Shown here: piece by piece, positions 17,141 to 25,923 of the stretch | How positions within the stretch are numbered: position 1 is the first letter of the stretch | Layout: every line of letters starts with the position of its first letter | NCBI GenBank assembly: GCA_945830395.1 | Contig: CALZYE010000001.1 | Coordinates: 62,001 to 126,000, forward strand | Direction of reading: 5' to 3' | DNA: 64,000 bases | From: an uncultured Clostridia bacterium | GTDB taxonomy: Bacteria; Bacillota; Clostridia; Peptostreptococcales; Anaerovoracaceae | Program-made: the position numbers and the translations under genes | Notes under the pieces: model-generated | Databases searched by the model: none | What the model was told of the DNA's origin: nothing | What the model saw: the letters and a program-made list of their open reading frames with translations, nothing else

Positions 17141-18274
17141 ATGTTGCAATTTGAAAATGAACAGTCAAAAGGTGCTGTTATTAAAGTAATTGGTGTTGGT
17201 GGCGGTGGCTGCAATGCTGTAAACAGAATGTTAGAAGCTAACCTACAGGGCGTTGAATATATCGCAATTAATACTGACCAGCAGGCTTTGGGCCGTTGTA
17301 ATGCGGAAACCAAGATTCAGATTGGCGAGAAACTTACAAGAGGTCTGGGCGCAGGGGGAAATCCCGAGATTGGTCAGAAATCGGCAGAGGAGAATTTGGA
17401 TACTTTGGCAGACTTGATGGAAGGCACAGATATGGTGTTCATCACAGCAGGTATGGGAGGCGGTACAGGTACAGGTGCTGCACCTATTATCGCAAAGACG
17501 GCTAAAGATATGGGGATTCTTACGGTAGGCGTAGTTACCAGACCATTCTCATTTGAAGGAAGAAAGAGAAAAGCCCAGGCAGATTTGGGACTTGACTTTT
17601 TAAAGAAATATGTTGACTCTTTAGTTATCGTTCCAAACGACAAGCTTCTTGCAAACTGTGCGAAGGATACTTCCATGGTTGAGGCATTTGCAATGGCGGA
17701 CGATGTGCTTCGTCAGGGAGTTCAGGGTATTTCAGATCTCATTTCAGACTTTGCGCTCATCAATGTGGACTTTGCCGATGTTAGATCGGTAATGACCGAC
17801 AGAGGAATTGCACACATGGGTGTAGGTCACGGAACAGGTGAAGACAGAGCAAAGGAAGCCGTTACTGCAGCAATTGAAAGTCCTCTTCTGGAAACGAGAA
17901 TCAGCGGAGCAAAGGCAATCCTTCTATATGTTTCAGGCGGCTACGACTTAGGAATGATGGAAGTAAACGAAATTGCAAGCTTAGTTGAAGAACAGGCAGA
18001 TAATGAGGCTATCTTAATCTTCGGTGCATCTGTAAGTGAAGAAATGAATAATGAGATTTCAATCACTGTTATCGCTACAGGCTTTGATGGAGGACTTGGA
18101 CCAAAGGCGCAGAATTTCAAAGTACCGGAAGCTGCCAAGGCACAGAAGGGTATTGCTTCAGGAGATGGCATTGCAGGTAAAGAAGTGACTTTGGAGCAGA
18201 TCTTTGCGGAAACGAGAGAAGAGGATCCGTCAGATTCAAAATTTGACATTCCAACATTCCTAAACACTAAATAA
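17141..18274 (+). CDS. ftsZ: Cell division GTPase FtsZ
   Basis: A 377-residue tubulin homologue that forms the Z-ring. The GTP-binding loop [10 protein letters not shown] is at about residues 106-115. [22 protein letters not shown] and NVDFADV are further signatures. The C-terminal tail DIPTFLN (near residue 369) matches the conserved peptide that binds FtsA, SepF or ZapA-linked partners. No ftsA lies upstream, so an anchor such as SepF must be encoded elsewhere. Strong AAGGAGG site; last gene of the dcw cluster. Confidence 0.98.
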   Translation: MLQFENEQSKGAVIKVIGVGGGGCNAVNRMLEANLQGVEYIAINTDQQALGRCNAETKIQIGEKLTRGLGAGGNPEIGQKSAEENLDTLADLMEGTDMVFITAGMGGGTGTGAAPIIAKTAKDMGILTVGVVTRPFSFEGRKRKAQADLGLDFLKKYVDSLVIVPNDKLLANCAKDTSMVEAFAMADDVLRQGVQGISDLISDFALINVDFADVRSVMTDRGIAHMGVGHGTGEDRAKEAVTAAIESPLLETRISGAKAILLYVSGGYDLGMMEVNEIASLVEEQADNEAILIFGASVSEEMNNEISITVIATGFDGGLGPKAQNFKVPEAAKAQKGIASGDGIAGKEVTLEQIFAETREEDPSDSKFDIPTFLNTK

Positions 18275-18290
18275 TAAAAGTTTGCTTTAC

Positions 18291-18318
18291 AAAAGCCGGT
18301 GATTTCTACCGGCTTTTT
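18291..18318 (+). terminator. Terminator after ftsZ
   Basis: AAAAGCCGGT (18291-18300) pairs with ACCGGCTTTT (18308-18317) over a 7-nt loop and ends in a T-run. It ends the dcw operon and directly abuts the next start codon. Confidence 0.92.
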
Positions 18319-18319
18319 C

Positions 18320-19099
18320 ATGCTATATATGGATAAGATTATTTCATCAAAAGAAAATAAAATATATAAGGAATTGACAAAACTGAGTCAGAAAAAGTAC
18401 AGGGACAAAGCGGGCAAATATCTTGTGGAAGGAGAAAATTTGTTATCCGAAGCCATCAGATACGGACATCTGGTGGATAAAATAATTCTAAGGGAAGGTT
18501 CTGCTTTGCTTAAAGATGTGAATGCACCTGTCTTTGTACTGGATTATAAGCTTTTTTCGGAAGTGTCTGACACAACAACCAGCCAAGGTGTACTTGCAGT
18601 TGTAAGGAAAAAGGATATGAGTGCGGATGCCCTTGAAAATATTTGCGCAGCGAAGGACAATCTGCTGGTTTTAGATAGACTTCAGGATCCCGGAAATATA
18701 GGAACATTAATAAGAACTGCAGAAGGTGCAGGATATAGAGGTGTTATATGTATAAAGGGAACGGCGGATGTGTACGGTCCGAAGGTCGTCAGGGCGGCGG
18801 CAGGCTCCCTGTTTAGAATTCCTATCCTATATATTTCATCGGAAACCGAATTATTTGAGCTGATTAAGAGACTGAACAAGAAATTGACGGTTTCCGTTAT
18901 TGAAGCTGACGATAACTATTATGATGTAAACCTAAAGGATGGAGTAGCACTGGTAATCGGAAATGAAGGAAATGGATGCAGTAACGAAATTATAGAGGCT
19001 GCAGAGCAGAGGGTTACCATCCCCATGGCAGGAGAGCTGGAGTCGCTTAACGCAGCGGTAGCTGCAGGCATTTTGATGTATGAGACTGTTAGGCAATAA
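18320..19099 (+). CDS. TrmH/SpoU-family RNA 2'-O-methyltransferase
   Basis: A 259-residue SPOUT methyltransferase that uses SAM to methylate a ribose in tRNA or rRNA. The N-terminal substrate-binding domain (KKYRDKAGKYLVEGENLLSEAI) is followed by the knotted domain with all three motifs: LDRLQDPGNIGTLIRTAEGAG, VIGNEGNGCSNEI and IPMAGELESLNAAVAAGILMYE. The start is uncertain: ATG 18320 and ATG 18329 both follow the ftsZ terminator without a Shine-Dalgarno. The family usually starts close to the residues encoded from 18329. It may head the pheST group 18 nt downstream. Confidence 0.88.
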   Translation: MLYMDKIISSKENKIYKELTKLSQKKYRDKAGKYLVEGENLLSEAIRYGHLVDKIILREGSALLKDVNAPVFVLDYKLFSEVSDTTTSQGVLAVVRKKDMSADALENICAAKDNLLVLDRLQDPGNIGTLIRTAEGAGYRGVICIKGTADVYGPKVVRAAAGSLFRIPILYISSETELFELIKRLNKKLTVSVIEADDNYYDVNLKDGVALVIGNEGNGCSNEIIEAAEQRVTIPMAGELESLNAAVAAGILMYETVRQ

Positions 19100-19117
19100 A
19101 TTTCACGAGGTATTAAC

Positions 19118-20140
19118 ATGCAGGAAAAATTAGACAAAGTATTAGAGTATGCAAAAGAGCAGCTTGAAAAAGCCGCTACCATAGCAGATACAGAAGAAGT
19201 TCGTATAAAGGTGATGGGTAAAAAGGGGCAGCTCACTCAAATTTTGAGGGGAATGGGAAGCCTCTCCCCTGAAGAAAAAAAAGAGATGGGTATGGCGGCA
19301 AATAAGGCAAAAGCCAAGTTTGAAGCTATGCTCAAAGAGAAAGCGGCCATAGTCAAGGAAGAGGCTAAAAAAGCAAAATTCAAAGCGGAAACCATAGATG
19401 TAACTGAGCCGGGTATTGTTCCAAAGATTGGAGTAAAGCACCCTATAACTCAGGTAATAAATGAAATAGTAGGAATTTTCCGCTCCATGGGCTATGCTGT
19501 TTATGAAAGCCCTGAGGTTGACACAGTTTTCAATACTTTTGACGGCTTAAATTCACCTGAATTTCATCCTGCGAGGGATATTACGGACACATTTTACATC
19601 GATGATGATATAGTTCTGAGACCCCATACTTCTTCAGGAGAGGTTAGAGCAGAAAAGGATTTGCAGGTTCCTTATAAGGTGATTATGCCGGGTAGATGCT
19701 TTCGTTGTGATACACCGGATGCCACCCATTCTCCAACATTTCATCAGGTAGAGATGATGGTGGTGGGAGAGAATATAACGATGGCAGATCTGAAAGGTTC
19801 TCTGGATCATATGGCAAAAAAGTTGTTCGGCCCTGAGACAAAAACTAAATTCAGACCGCATCACTTCCCATTTACGGAGCCGAGTGCAGAGATGGATGTA
19901 TCTTGCTTCAAATGCGGCGGAAAGGGCTGCAATGTATGTAAGGGAAGCGGATGGATTGAAATTTTGGGCTGTGGGATGACTCATCCGCATGTACACAAAG
20001 CCGGAGGAATAGATACGGAAAAATACACCGGCTTTGCCGTAGGAATGGGTGTAGAAAGGATTGCCATGCTGAAGTATGAAATAGATGACATCAGACTTCT
20101 ATATGAAAACGATATGAGATTCATCGACCAGTTCAAATAG
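19118..20140 (+). CDS. pheS: Phenylalanyl-tRNA synthetase alpha subunit
   Basis: A 340-residue class II synthetase subunit. It has an N-terminal coiled-coil (about 1-90) and the catalytic core with ESPEVDTVFNTFDGLNSPEFHPARD and the motif 2 region LRPHTSSGEVRAE. RCFRCDTPDATHSPTFHQVE and the GIDTEKYTGFAVGMGVERIAMLKY motif 3 follow. CFKCGGKGCNVCKGSGW is a zinc-binding-type Cys cluster seen in many PheS proteins. It pairs with PheT, 16 nt downstream. Confidence 0.97.
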   Translation: MQEKLDKVLEYAKEQLEKAATIADTEEVRIKVMGKKGQLTQILRGMGSLSPEEKKEMGMAANKAKAKFEAMLKEKAAIVKEEAKKAKFKAETIDVTEPGIVPKIGVKHPITQVINEIVGIFRSMGYAVYESPEVDTVFNTFDGLNSPEFHPARDITDTFYIDDDIVLRPHTSSGEVRAEKDLQVPYKVIMPGRCFRCDTPDATHSPTFHQVEMMVVGENITMADLKGSLDHMAKKLFGPETKTKFRPHHFPFTEPSAEMDVSCFKCGGKGCNVCKGSGWIEILGCGMTHPHVHKAGGIDTEKYTGFAVGMGVERIAMLKYEIDDIRLLYENDMRFIDQFK

Positions 20141-20156
20141 GAGGGCAGAAACAGAA

Positions 20157-22601
20157 ATGATAGTATCACTTAATTGGCTAAAGGATTATGTAGATATAGA
20201 CGCTTCGGTAGAAGAGTTTTGCGATAAAATGATAATGACAGGCTCTAATCTTGAAACCTGTAGAAGGATTGGAGAGGGAATTGAGAATGTCAAAATCGGA
20301 AGAATCGATAAGATAGATAAGCATCCTGATGCGGACAGATTAAAGATTTGTATGGTAAATCTGGGAAGCTGCGAGTCTACACAGATTGTAACCGGTGCCG
20401 AAAATATTTTTCAAGGGGCTTATGTTCCGGTGGCAATTCACAAAAGCAAGATTCCCGGACCGCTTCACGGGCAGCCTAAGACTTCCGATGGAGTTGAAAT
20501 TACAAGGGGAAAACTCAGAGGAGTTGAAAGCAATGGAATGCTTTGTGCAACAACGGAACTTGGATTTGACGAAAAGGTTTCTCCTATGTTTTCAAAGGAC
20601 GGAATTTGGATTCTGCCGGGAAATTGGGATGATTCCTTAGGCAAAGACATCGTTAAGGCACTTGAGCTTAGAGATTATGCTATAGATTTTGAAATAACTC
20701 CAAATAGACCGGACTGCCTGTCTATGCTTGGGATGGCAAGGGAAGCTGCAGCTACCTTCGGTAAAAAAATGAGATATCCGGATACTTCACTGAATACTTC
20801 AGATGAAAAATCACAAGACTATATTTCCGTTGAAATCAAATCCGAACTTTGTCCAAGATATACAGCAAGAGTAATAAAGGATGTCAAAATAGGTCAGTCG
20901 CCATGGTGGATTCAGAGAAGGCTTCTTGCTGCGGGAATGCGTCCCATAAACAATATCGTGGATATAACAAACTTTGTAATGCTTGAGTACGGTCAGCCGC
21001 TTCATGCATTTGATATTACAAAGCTTGAGGGCTCAAGGATAGTAGTTGAGGAAGCTGAAACAGGAGAAAGATTTACTACTCTTGACGGAACCGAAAGAGA
21101 GCTTGATGAAACAATGCTGATGATTAAAGACGGAAAAAAATCCGTTGCCGTTGCCGGTGTAATGGGAGGTCTTAATTCAGAGGTGACAGAGGATACTTCC
21201 ACGGTAGTTTTGGAGTCGGCTAATTTTACATCCAACAGTGTCAGAATGACATCTAAGAAGCTGGGACTTCGGACCGAGGCTTCAGGCAGATATGAAAAGG
21301 GCATTGACCCTAACCTGTGTGAAATTGCGGCAGACAGAGTTTGCAAGCTGGTGGAAATTTTGGAATGCGGTACGGTTCTAAAGGGAAGCGTCGATGTGTA
21401 CCCCCACAAAATTGAAGCTCCGACTGTTTGTGCGAGGGTCAGCAGAATAAACAAGGTGTTGGGAACCGATATTTCCAGAGAGGAAATGGTTAAATACTTT
21501 GAAAGCCTTGAAATGAAGGTTTCAGGAGAAGGGGATGACATGTTTGTTACTCCGCCTACAGTGAGAATGGATCTTTTGGAAGAAGTGGACTATGTGGAAG
21601 AAGTCGCAAGGATGTACGGATATAATAATTTGCCTGCGACACTTCCTGGCTGTACATCAAGAGCCGTATTTCCAAAGGAATGGGATATGAGAGAACTTGT
21701 GCGGGATACGCTTTGCGCAATGGGTGCTAATGAGATTCAGACATATTCATTTTCCAATGATAAAATCTTGGACAAAATAGGTATAGATGAAGACTCGTGG
21801 GAGAGAAATTTCGTTAGAATGATTAATCCCATGGGAGAAGAAACCTCTGCCTTGAGAACCATATTGACTCCCGGCATGCTTGAGACATTATCGAGAAACT
21901 TTTCAAGGAAAATAGAGTCTGTTAGGGCTTTTGAAATCGGAAATACCTTTATGAAAAATCTTATCGATTCTCATGGATTACCTGATGAAGCATATAACAT
22001 TTCTATAGGCTGCTACGGAGAAGGAGAATCTTTCTACACGCTGAAAGGAATGGTTGAAGCTCTGTTAGATAAGCTGGGCATCTGCAATATCAGGTTCATA
22101 GCAGAGCATGAATACGGGGTATACCATCCGGGAAGATGCGCAAGAATCGTGTCAAGAGATGCTCGCGGAGATGAACTTGAGCTTGGAATAATGGGAGAGA
22201 TACATCCTGATACAGCAGATAATTTCAACCTGGATACAAGGGTTTACTGTGCGGAGCTGTTCTTGGATTTGCTGTTTGAAATCGCAGATAGAGAAATACA
22301 GTTTGAGCATCTTCCAAAATATCCGTCAACGGGCAGAGATATGGCTCTGATTGTGGAAGATGATTTGGAAGTGGGGAAAATAGAAGAAGCCGTTAGAGAG
22401 CTTGAAGCAAATATTCTGGAAGACATTAGGCTGTTTGATGTGTACAGAGGATCTCAGGTGGGTGATGGCAAAAAGAGCGTTGCATTCAGCCTGAAGTACA
22501 GAGCGAAAGATAAGACTTTAACCGACGAAGAGGCTGATAAAGCCCATAATGAAGTGGTGGAGATGCTGAAAAATCGTTTCGGTGCCGTACTTCGTGACTA
22601 A
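20157..22601 (+). CDS. pheT: Phenylalanyl-tRNA synthetase beta subunit
   Basis: An 814-residue partner of PheS. Domains in order: an N-terminal tRNA-binding OB fold (about 40-150), the B3/B4 editing domain (about 210-385), B5, the catalytic-like core, and the C-terminal FDX-ACB anticodon domain (about 720-814, PKYPSTGRDMALIVEDDLEV). Full length for the family. Start is ATG 20157 with GGAGGG 10 nt upstream. Confidence 0.97.
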   Translation: MIVSLNWLKDYVDIDASVEEFCDKMIMTGSNLETCRRIGEGIENVKIGRIDKIDKHPDADRLKICMVNLGSCESTQIVTGAENIFQGAYVPVAIHKSKIPGPLHGQPKTSDGVEITRGKLRGVESNGMLCATTELGFDEKVSPMFSKDGIWILPGNWDDSLGKDIVKALELRDYAIDFEITPNRPDCLSMLGMAREAAATFGKKMRYPDTSLNTSDEKSQDYISVEIKSELCPRYTARVIKDVKIGQSPWWIQRRLLAAGMRPINNIVDITNFVMLEYGQPLHAFDITKLEGSRIVVEEAETGERFTTLDGTERELDETMLMIKDGKKSVAVAGVMGGLNSEVTEDTSTVVLESANFTSNSVRMTSKKLGLRTEASGRYEKGIDPNLCEIAADRVCKLVEILECGTVLKGSVDVYPHKIEAPTVCARVSRINKVLGTDISREEMVKYFESLEMKVSGEGDDMFVTPPTVRMDLLEEVDYVEEVARMYGYNNLPATLPGCTSRAVFPKEWDMRELVRDTLCAMGANEIQTYSFSNDKILDKIGIDEDSWERNFVRMINPMGEETSALRTILTPGMLETLSRNFSRKIESVRAFEIGNTFMKNLIDSHGLPDEAYNISIGCYGEGESFYTLKGMVEALLDKLGICNIRFIAEHEYGVYHPGRCARIVSRDARGDELELGIMGEIHPDTADNFNLDTRVYCAELFLDLLFEIADREIQFEHLPKYPSTGRDMALIVEDDLEVGKIEEAVRELEANILEDIRLFDVYRGSQVGDGKKSVAFSLKYRAKDKTLTDEEADKAHNEVVEMLKNRFGAVLRD

Positions 22602-22626
22602 ACGAATTAGATAGAGAGGTGAAATC

Positions 22627-23088
22627 ATGAGCGATAAAGTAGATGTAAAAATTTATGGACAGACCTATAGCATTACCGGTGATAAGACTCCGCAGGAAAT
22701 AGAGAAGATTGCAGGTTATGTAGATGACCGCATGCATCTTATTTCAAAGGTTATGGGACGCAATGGAACAAGCGCTATAGCAGTTTTGACATCCATTAAC
22801 ATTGCAGAGGAATTCTTCGATGAAAAGGATGAGATGGAACGCTTGAAAACTGCAAATGAACAGCTTGAAAGGGATACTGCTCATTATATCAAGCTCTGGG
22901 AAGATGCAAAGAAGAATTATAAGCAGCTTCGTGAAATTATGGATAAAATGAAGCAGGATGGACAGAAGGAAGATAAGAAATTCAAGGATTTAAAGGACAG
23001 ATGTTCTGAATTTGAAAATCAGATATTTGATCTTCAGATGGAGAATATCCAGCTTAAGAGTCAACTCGAAAAAATCCAAAGAGGATAA
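22627..23088 (+). CDS. zapA: Cell division protein ZapA
   Basis: A 153-residue ZapA that bundles FtsZ filaments. The N-terminal head has VKIYGQTYSITGDKTPQEIEKIAGYVDDRM, followed by a helix (SAIAVLTSINIAEEFF) and a long coiled coil from about residue 70 to the end. It is longer than the roughly 85-100 residue Bacillus form because of the C-terminal coil. Start ATG follows GAGAGGTG. The placement after pheT and before mutS2 is common in Firmicutes. Confidence 0.9.
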   Translation: MSDKVDVKIYGQTYSITGDKTPQEIEKIAGYVDDRMHLISKVMGRNGTSAIAVLTSINIAEEFFDEKDEMERLKTANEQLERDTAHYIKLWEDAKKNYKQLREIMDKMKQDGQKEDKKFKDLKDRCSEFENQIFDLQMENIQLKSQLEKIQRG

Positions 23089-23097
23089 GCTTATTTG

Positions 23098-25479
23098 ATG
23101 AATGAAAAAGCACTTAATATTTTAGAATACAAAAAAATAAAGGAGCTTCTGGCGGCTGAGACAAGATGCAGTATGTCTGAGGACATGGCATATAAACTTT
23201 GCCCAAGCACAAATATCCGTGCCATATCAGAAGAACTAAGGTCAACTTCGGAAGCAGTTGACCTTATTGTGCATAAAGGAAGACTTCCGGTTGAGGGTAT
23301 TTATGATGTTGAAAACATCACATCCCTTGCGAAAAAAGGCGGCTCATTGACGACAAAACAGCTTCTGATGATCCATTACAACCTTTCTGCATGTGAAAAT
23401 CTGATCAGCTTTCTGAAATCCGATATTCCGGACATACCGCTGATAATGTCTCTTGCAGAGCTTATAGTTTCCCATCCTGATTTAAGGGCGGATATAGACA
23501 GATGTATCGTGTCTGAAGATGAAATTGCAGACAATGCTTCTTCTGAGCTAAAGCAGATTAGAAGGGGAATAAAGCAGCAAAATGATGATATAAGAAAAAA
23601 GCTCAATAATATTGTGAACAGCAGGAGTAACAGACAGTATCTGCAGGATGCGATTGTAACTATGAAGGACGGAAGATATGTGATTCCGGTTAAACAGGAG
23701 CATAGGGGCAGATTTCCGGGGATTATCCACGATCAGTCAAGAGCAGGCGCCACCCTTTTTATTGAGCCGCAGCAGATAGTAAATATGAACAATGAGCTTC
23801 GGGAACTGGAAATAAATGAGCAGGTGGAAATTGCAAAAATATTGCAGAAGCTTTCTGAACGGGTGGGCGAGTGCAGTAAAGATCTGGTAAACAGCCAGAG
23901 GCTTTTGACAAGGTTGGACTTTATAATGGCTAAGGGCAGCCTTTCCATTAAGATGAGAGGAAATGAGCCGAGACTGAATCAGGATGGGTTAATGATTCTA
24001 AAGCAGGCAAGACATCCTCTTATAGATCCGGAAAAAGTGGTTCCGATCTCAGTAACGCTGGGAAAGGACTTTAGAAGCCTTGTTATTACAGGTCCAAATA
24101 CGGGAGGAAAAACTGTGACTCTCAAGACTGTAGGACTGTTGTCTGTGATGGCTCAGTCGGGGCTGCATATTCCCGCTTTGGAAGCAAGCAGTATGCCGGT
24201 TTTTGATAATATCTTTGCAGATATAGGCGATGAGCAGAGCATTGAGCAAAACCTTTCAACTTTTTCATCTCATATGAAAAATATAGTTGAAATTGTAAAT
24301 AATGCAGGTGACAACACACTTGTGCTGGTGGACGAGTTGGGAGCGGGAACTGATCCTACCGAGGGCGCGGCACTGGCAATTTCAATCATTGAGGAGATTT
24401 TTGCAAGTGGTGCCATAACTGTTGCGACAACCCATTACAACGAAATCAAGAAATATGCTCTTGCAAATGACGGCATAGAAAATGCATCTATGGAATTTGA
24501 TGTGGAGACCCTCAGCCCCACATATAATCTTCGCACGGGAGTACCGGGAAAGTCAAATGCATTTCTCATCTCAAATAAGCTGGGGCTTCCACGGAATATA
24601 ATAAAAAGGGCCGAAAATTTTCTTAAGCGGGAGGATGTGGAGTTTGAGGCGGTGCTTCATGCTTTGGAGAAGGACAAGAAAACAGCTGAGCTTGAGAGAG
24701 ACAAAGCCATAAGGATAGCAGATGAAATAAGAGAAGAACATAGAAAACTTGAGGAAGAAAAAGCTGATTTTGAGATGCAGAAGGAGAAGATTCTGGCAGA
24801 AGCAAGAACCGAAGCCAGAAGAATGATAAAAGATGCCAAGGAAACGGCAATGGAGGTGAAGAAAGAACTTAAGAATCTTTCAAAACTTGAAAGCCTTGGA
24901 GAGAGGAATAAAAATTTTGACATTAATCGCAAAAGACTCAGGGAAAAGGAAAAAAAGTTTGCAGAGAGGGTTGTCCAAAAGGTTAACAGCAGTCCTGTAA
25001 GTGCAGAGGATTTGAAGGTTGGAGACACGGTTCGGGTTCTTTCTCTCAATCAGAACGGAGAACTTCTGACCCTTCCCGATGTAAAAGGAGAGGTTCAGGT
25101 TCAACTGGGCATTATGAAGATGACGGTGAAAACCCCTGATATAATGATAATTGTGGATGGAAAGAAGCGAAAGAAGAAACAGAATTCTTTCGCCATCTAC
25201 GCAAGCTTGTTGAAGAATAAAACAATGTCGGTAAAAACATCCTGCAATGTTCAGGGAAAAAGTCTCGATGATGCAAGGATGGATGTGGAAAAATATCTTG
25301 ATGACGCTTTTATGGCAGGATTGAAAAGTGTATCTGTAATACACGGAAAAGGAAACGGAATCCTTCAGAAAGGCATCAGATCATACTTAAAGAAAAATAA
25401 AAATGTTGAATCCTTCAGAGCCGGAAATCACAATGAAGGCGGTGAAGGTGTAACTGTTGTTATATTAAAAACGGAGTAA
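23098..25479 (+). CDS. mutS2: Endonuclease MutS2
   Basis: A 793-residue MutS2. It lacks the mismatch-reading N-terminal domain of MutS. It has the core/lever region, an ABC-type ATPase (Walker A GPNTGGKTVTLKT near residue 335, Walker B LVLVDELGAGTDPTEGAAL), a coiled-coil insert, a KOW-like stretch and a C-terminal Smr nuclease domain with VSVIHGKGNGILQKGI. It acts against recombination intermediates and, in Bacillus, in rescue of collided ribosomes. I use ATG 23098 rather than the TTG one codon earlier; GAGGA lies at the end of zapA. Confidence 0.95.
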   Translation: MNEKALNILEYKKIKELLAAETRCSMSEDMAYKLCPSTNIRAISEELRSTSEAVDLIVHKGRLPVEGIYDVENITSLAKKGGSLTTKQLLMIHYNLSACENLISFLKSDIPDIPLIMSLAELIVSHPDLRADIDRCIVSEDEIADNASSELKQIRRGIKQQNDDIRKKLNNIVNSRSNRQYLQDAIVTMKDGRYVIPVKQEHRGRFPGIIHDQSRAGATLFIEPQQIVNMNNELRELEINEQVEIAKILQKLSERVGECSKDLVNSQRLLTRLDFIMAKGSLSIKMRGNEPRLNQDGLMILKQARHPLIDPEKVVPISVTLGKDFRSLVITGPNTGGKTVTLKTVGLLSVMAQSGLHIPALEASSMPVFDNIFADIGDEQSIEQNLSTFSSHMKNIVEIVNNAGDNTLVLVDELGAGTDPTEGAALAISIIEEIFASGAITVATTHYNEIKKYALANDGIENASMEFDVETLSPTYNLRTGVPGKSNAFLISNKLGLPRNIIKRAENFLKREDVEFEAVLHALEKDKKTAELERDKAIRIADEIREEHRKLEEEKADFEMQKEKILAEARTEARRMIKDAKETAMEVKKELKNLSKLESLGERNKNFDINRKRLREKEKKFAERVVQKVNSSPVSAEDLKVGDTVRVLSLNQNGELLTLPDVKGEVQVQLGIMKMTVKTPDIMIIVDGKKRKKKQNSFAIYASLLKNKTMSVKTSCNVQGKSLDDARMDVEKYLDDAFMAGLKSVSVIHGKGNGILQKGIRSYLKKNKNVESFRAGNHNEGGEGVTVVILKTE

Positions 25480-25482
25480 AAT

Positions 25483-25923
25483 ATGTATATTATAAGCAGC
25501 TGCCTGCTTGGAAATAACTGTAAATACGACGGCGGCAATAATGAGAATCGGAAAGTAATAGAATTTTATAAGAAACATTCATGCTGTACCGTGTGCCCGG
25601 AAACCATGGGCGGTCTTGCAAGTCCGCGAATGCCTGCGGAGATAGTTGGGGATAAGGTTATTGATAAGGCAGGTCTTGATAAGACCAGGGCTTTTGAAAT
25701 CGGTGCCCTCAGGGCATGGGACCATGTCTTGAAACAGGCTGAAAGACGACGAGAAAAGATAGAGGGTGCGATTTTGAAGTCAAACAGTCCCTCCTGCGGA
25801 AATGGGAAGATTTACGACGGTACCTTTTCAAAGCGTTTGACTCAAGGTGATGGAATATTTGTCAGGATTTTAAAGGAAAATAATATAAAGATAATATCTG
25901 AAAAGGAGATAGATTTATGGTAG
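25483..25923 (+). CDS. DUF523 family protein
   Basis: A 146-residue Cys-rich cytosolic protein of the DUF523 (YbbK-like) family, biochemical role unknown. Conserved features: SCLLGNNCKYDGGNN, VCPETMGGLASPRMPAEI, ILKSNSPSCGNGKIYDGTF and a C-terminal GDGIFVRILKENNI. The paired Cys suggest metal or cluster binding, which is inference. It lies 3 nt after mutS2 and its stop overlaps the argS start by 7 nt. Confidence 0.88.
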   Translation: MYIISSCLLGNNCKYDGGNNENRKVIEFYKKHSCCTVCPETMGGLASPRMPAEIVGDKVIDKAGLDKTRAFEIGALRAWDHVLKQAERRREKIEGAILKSNSPSCGNGKIYDGTFSKRLTQGDGIFVRILKENNIKIISEKEIDLW

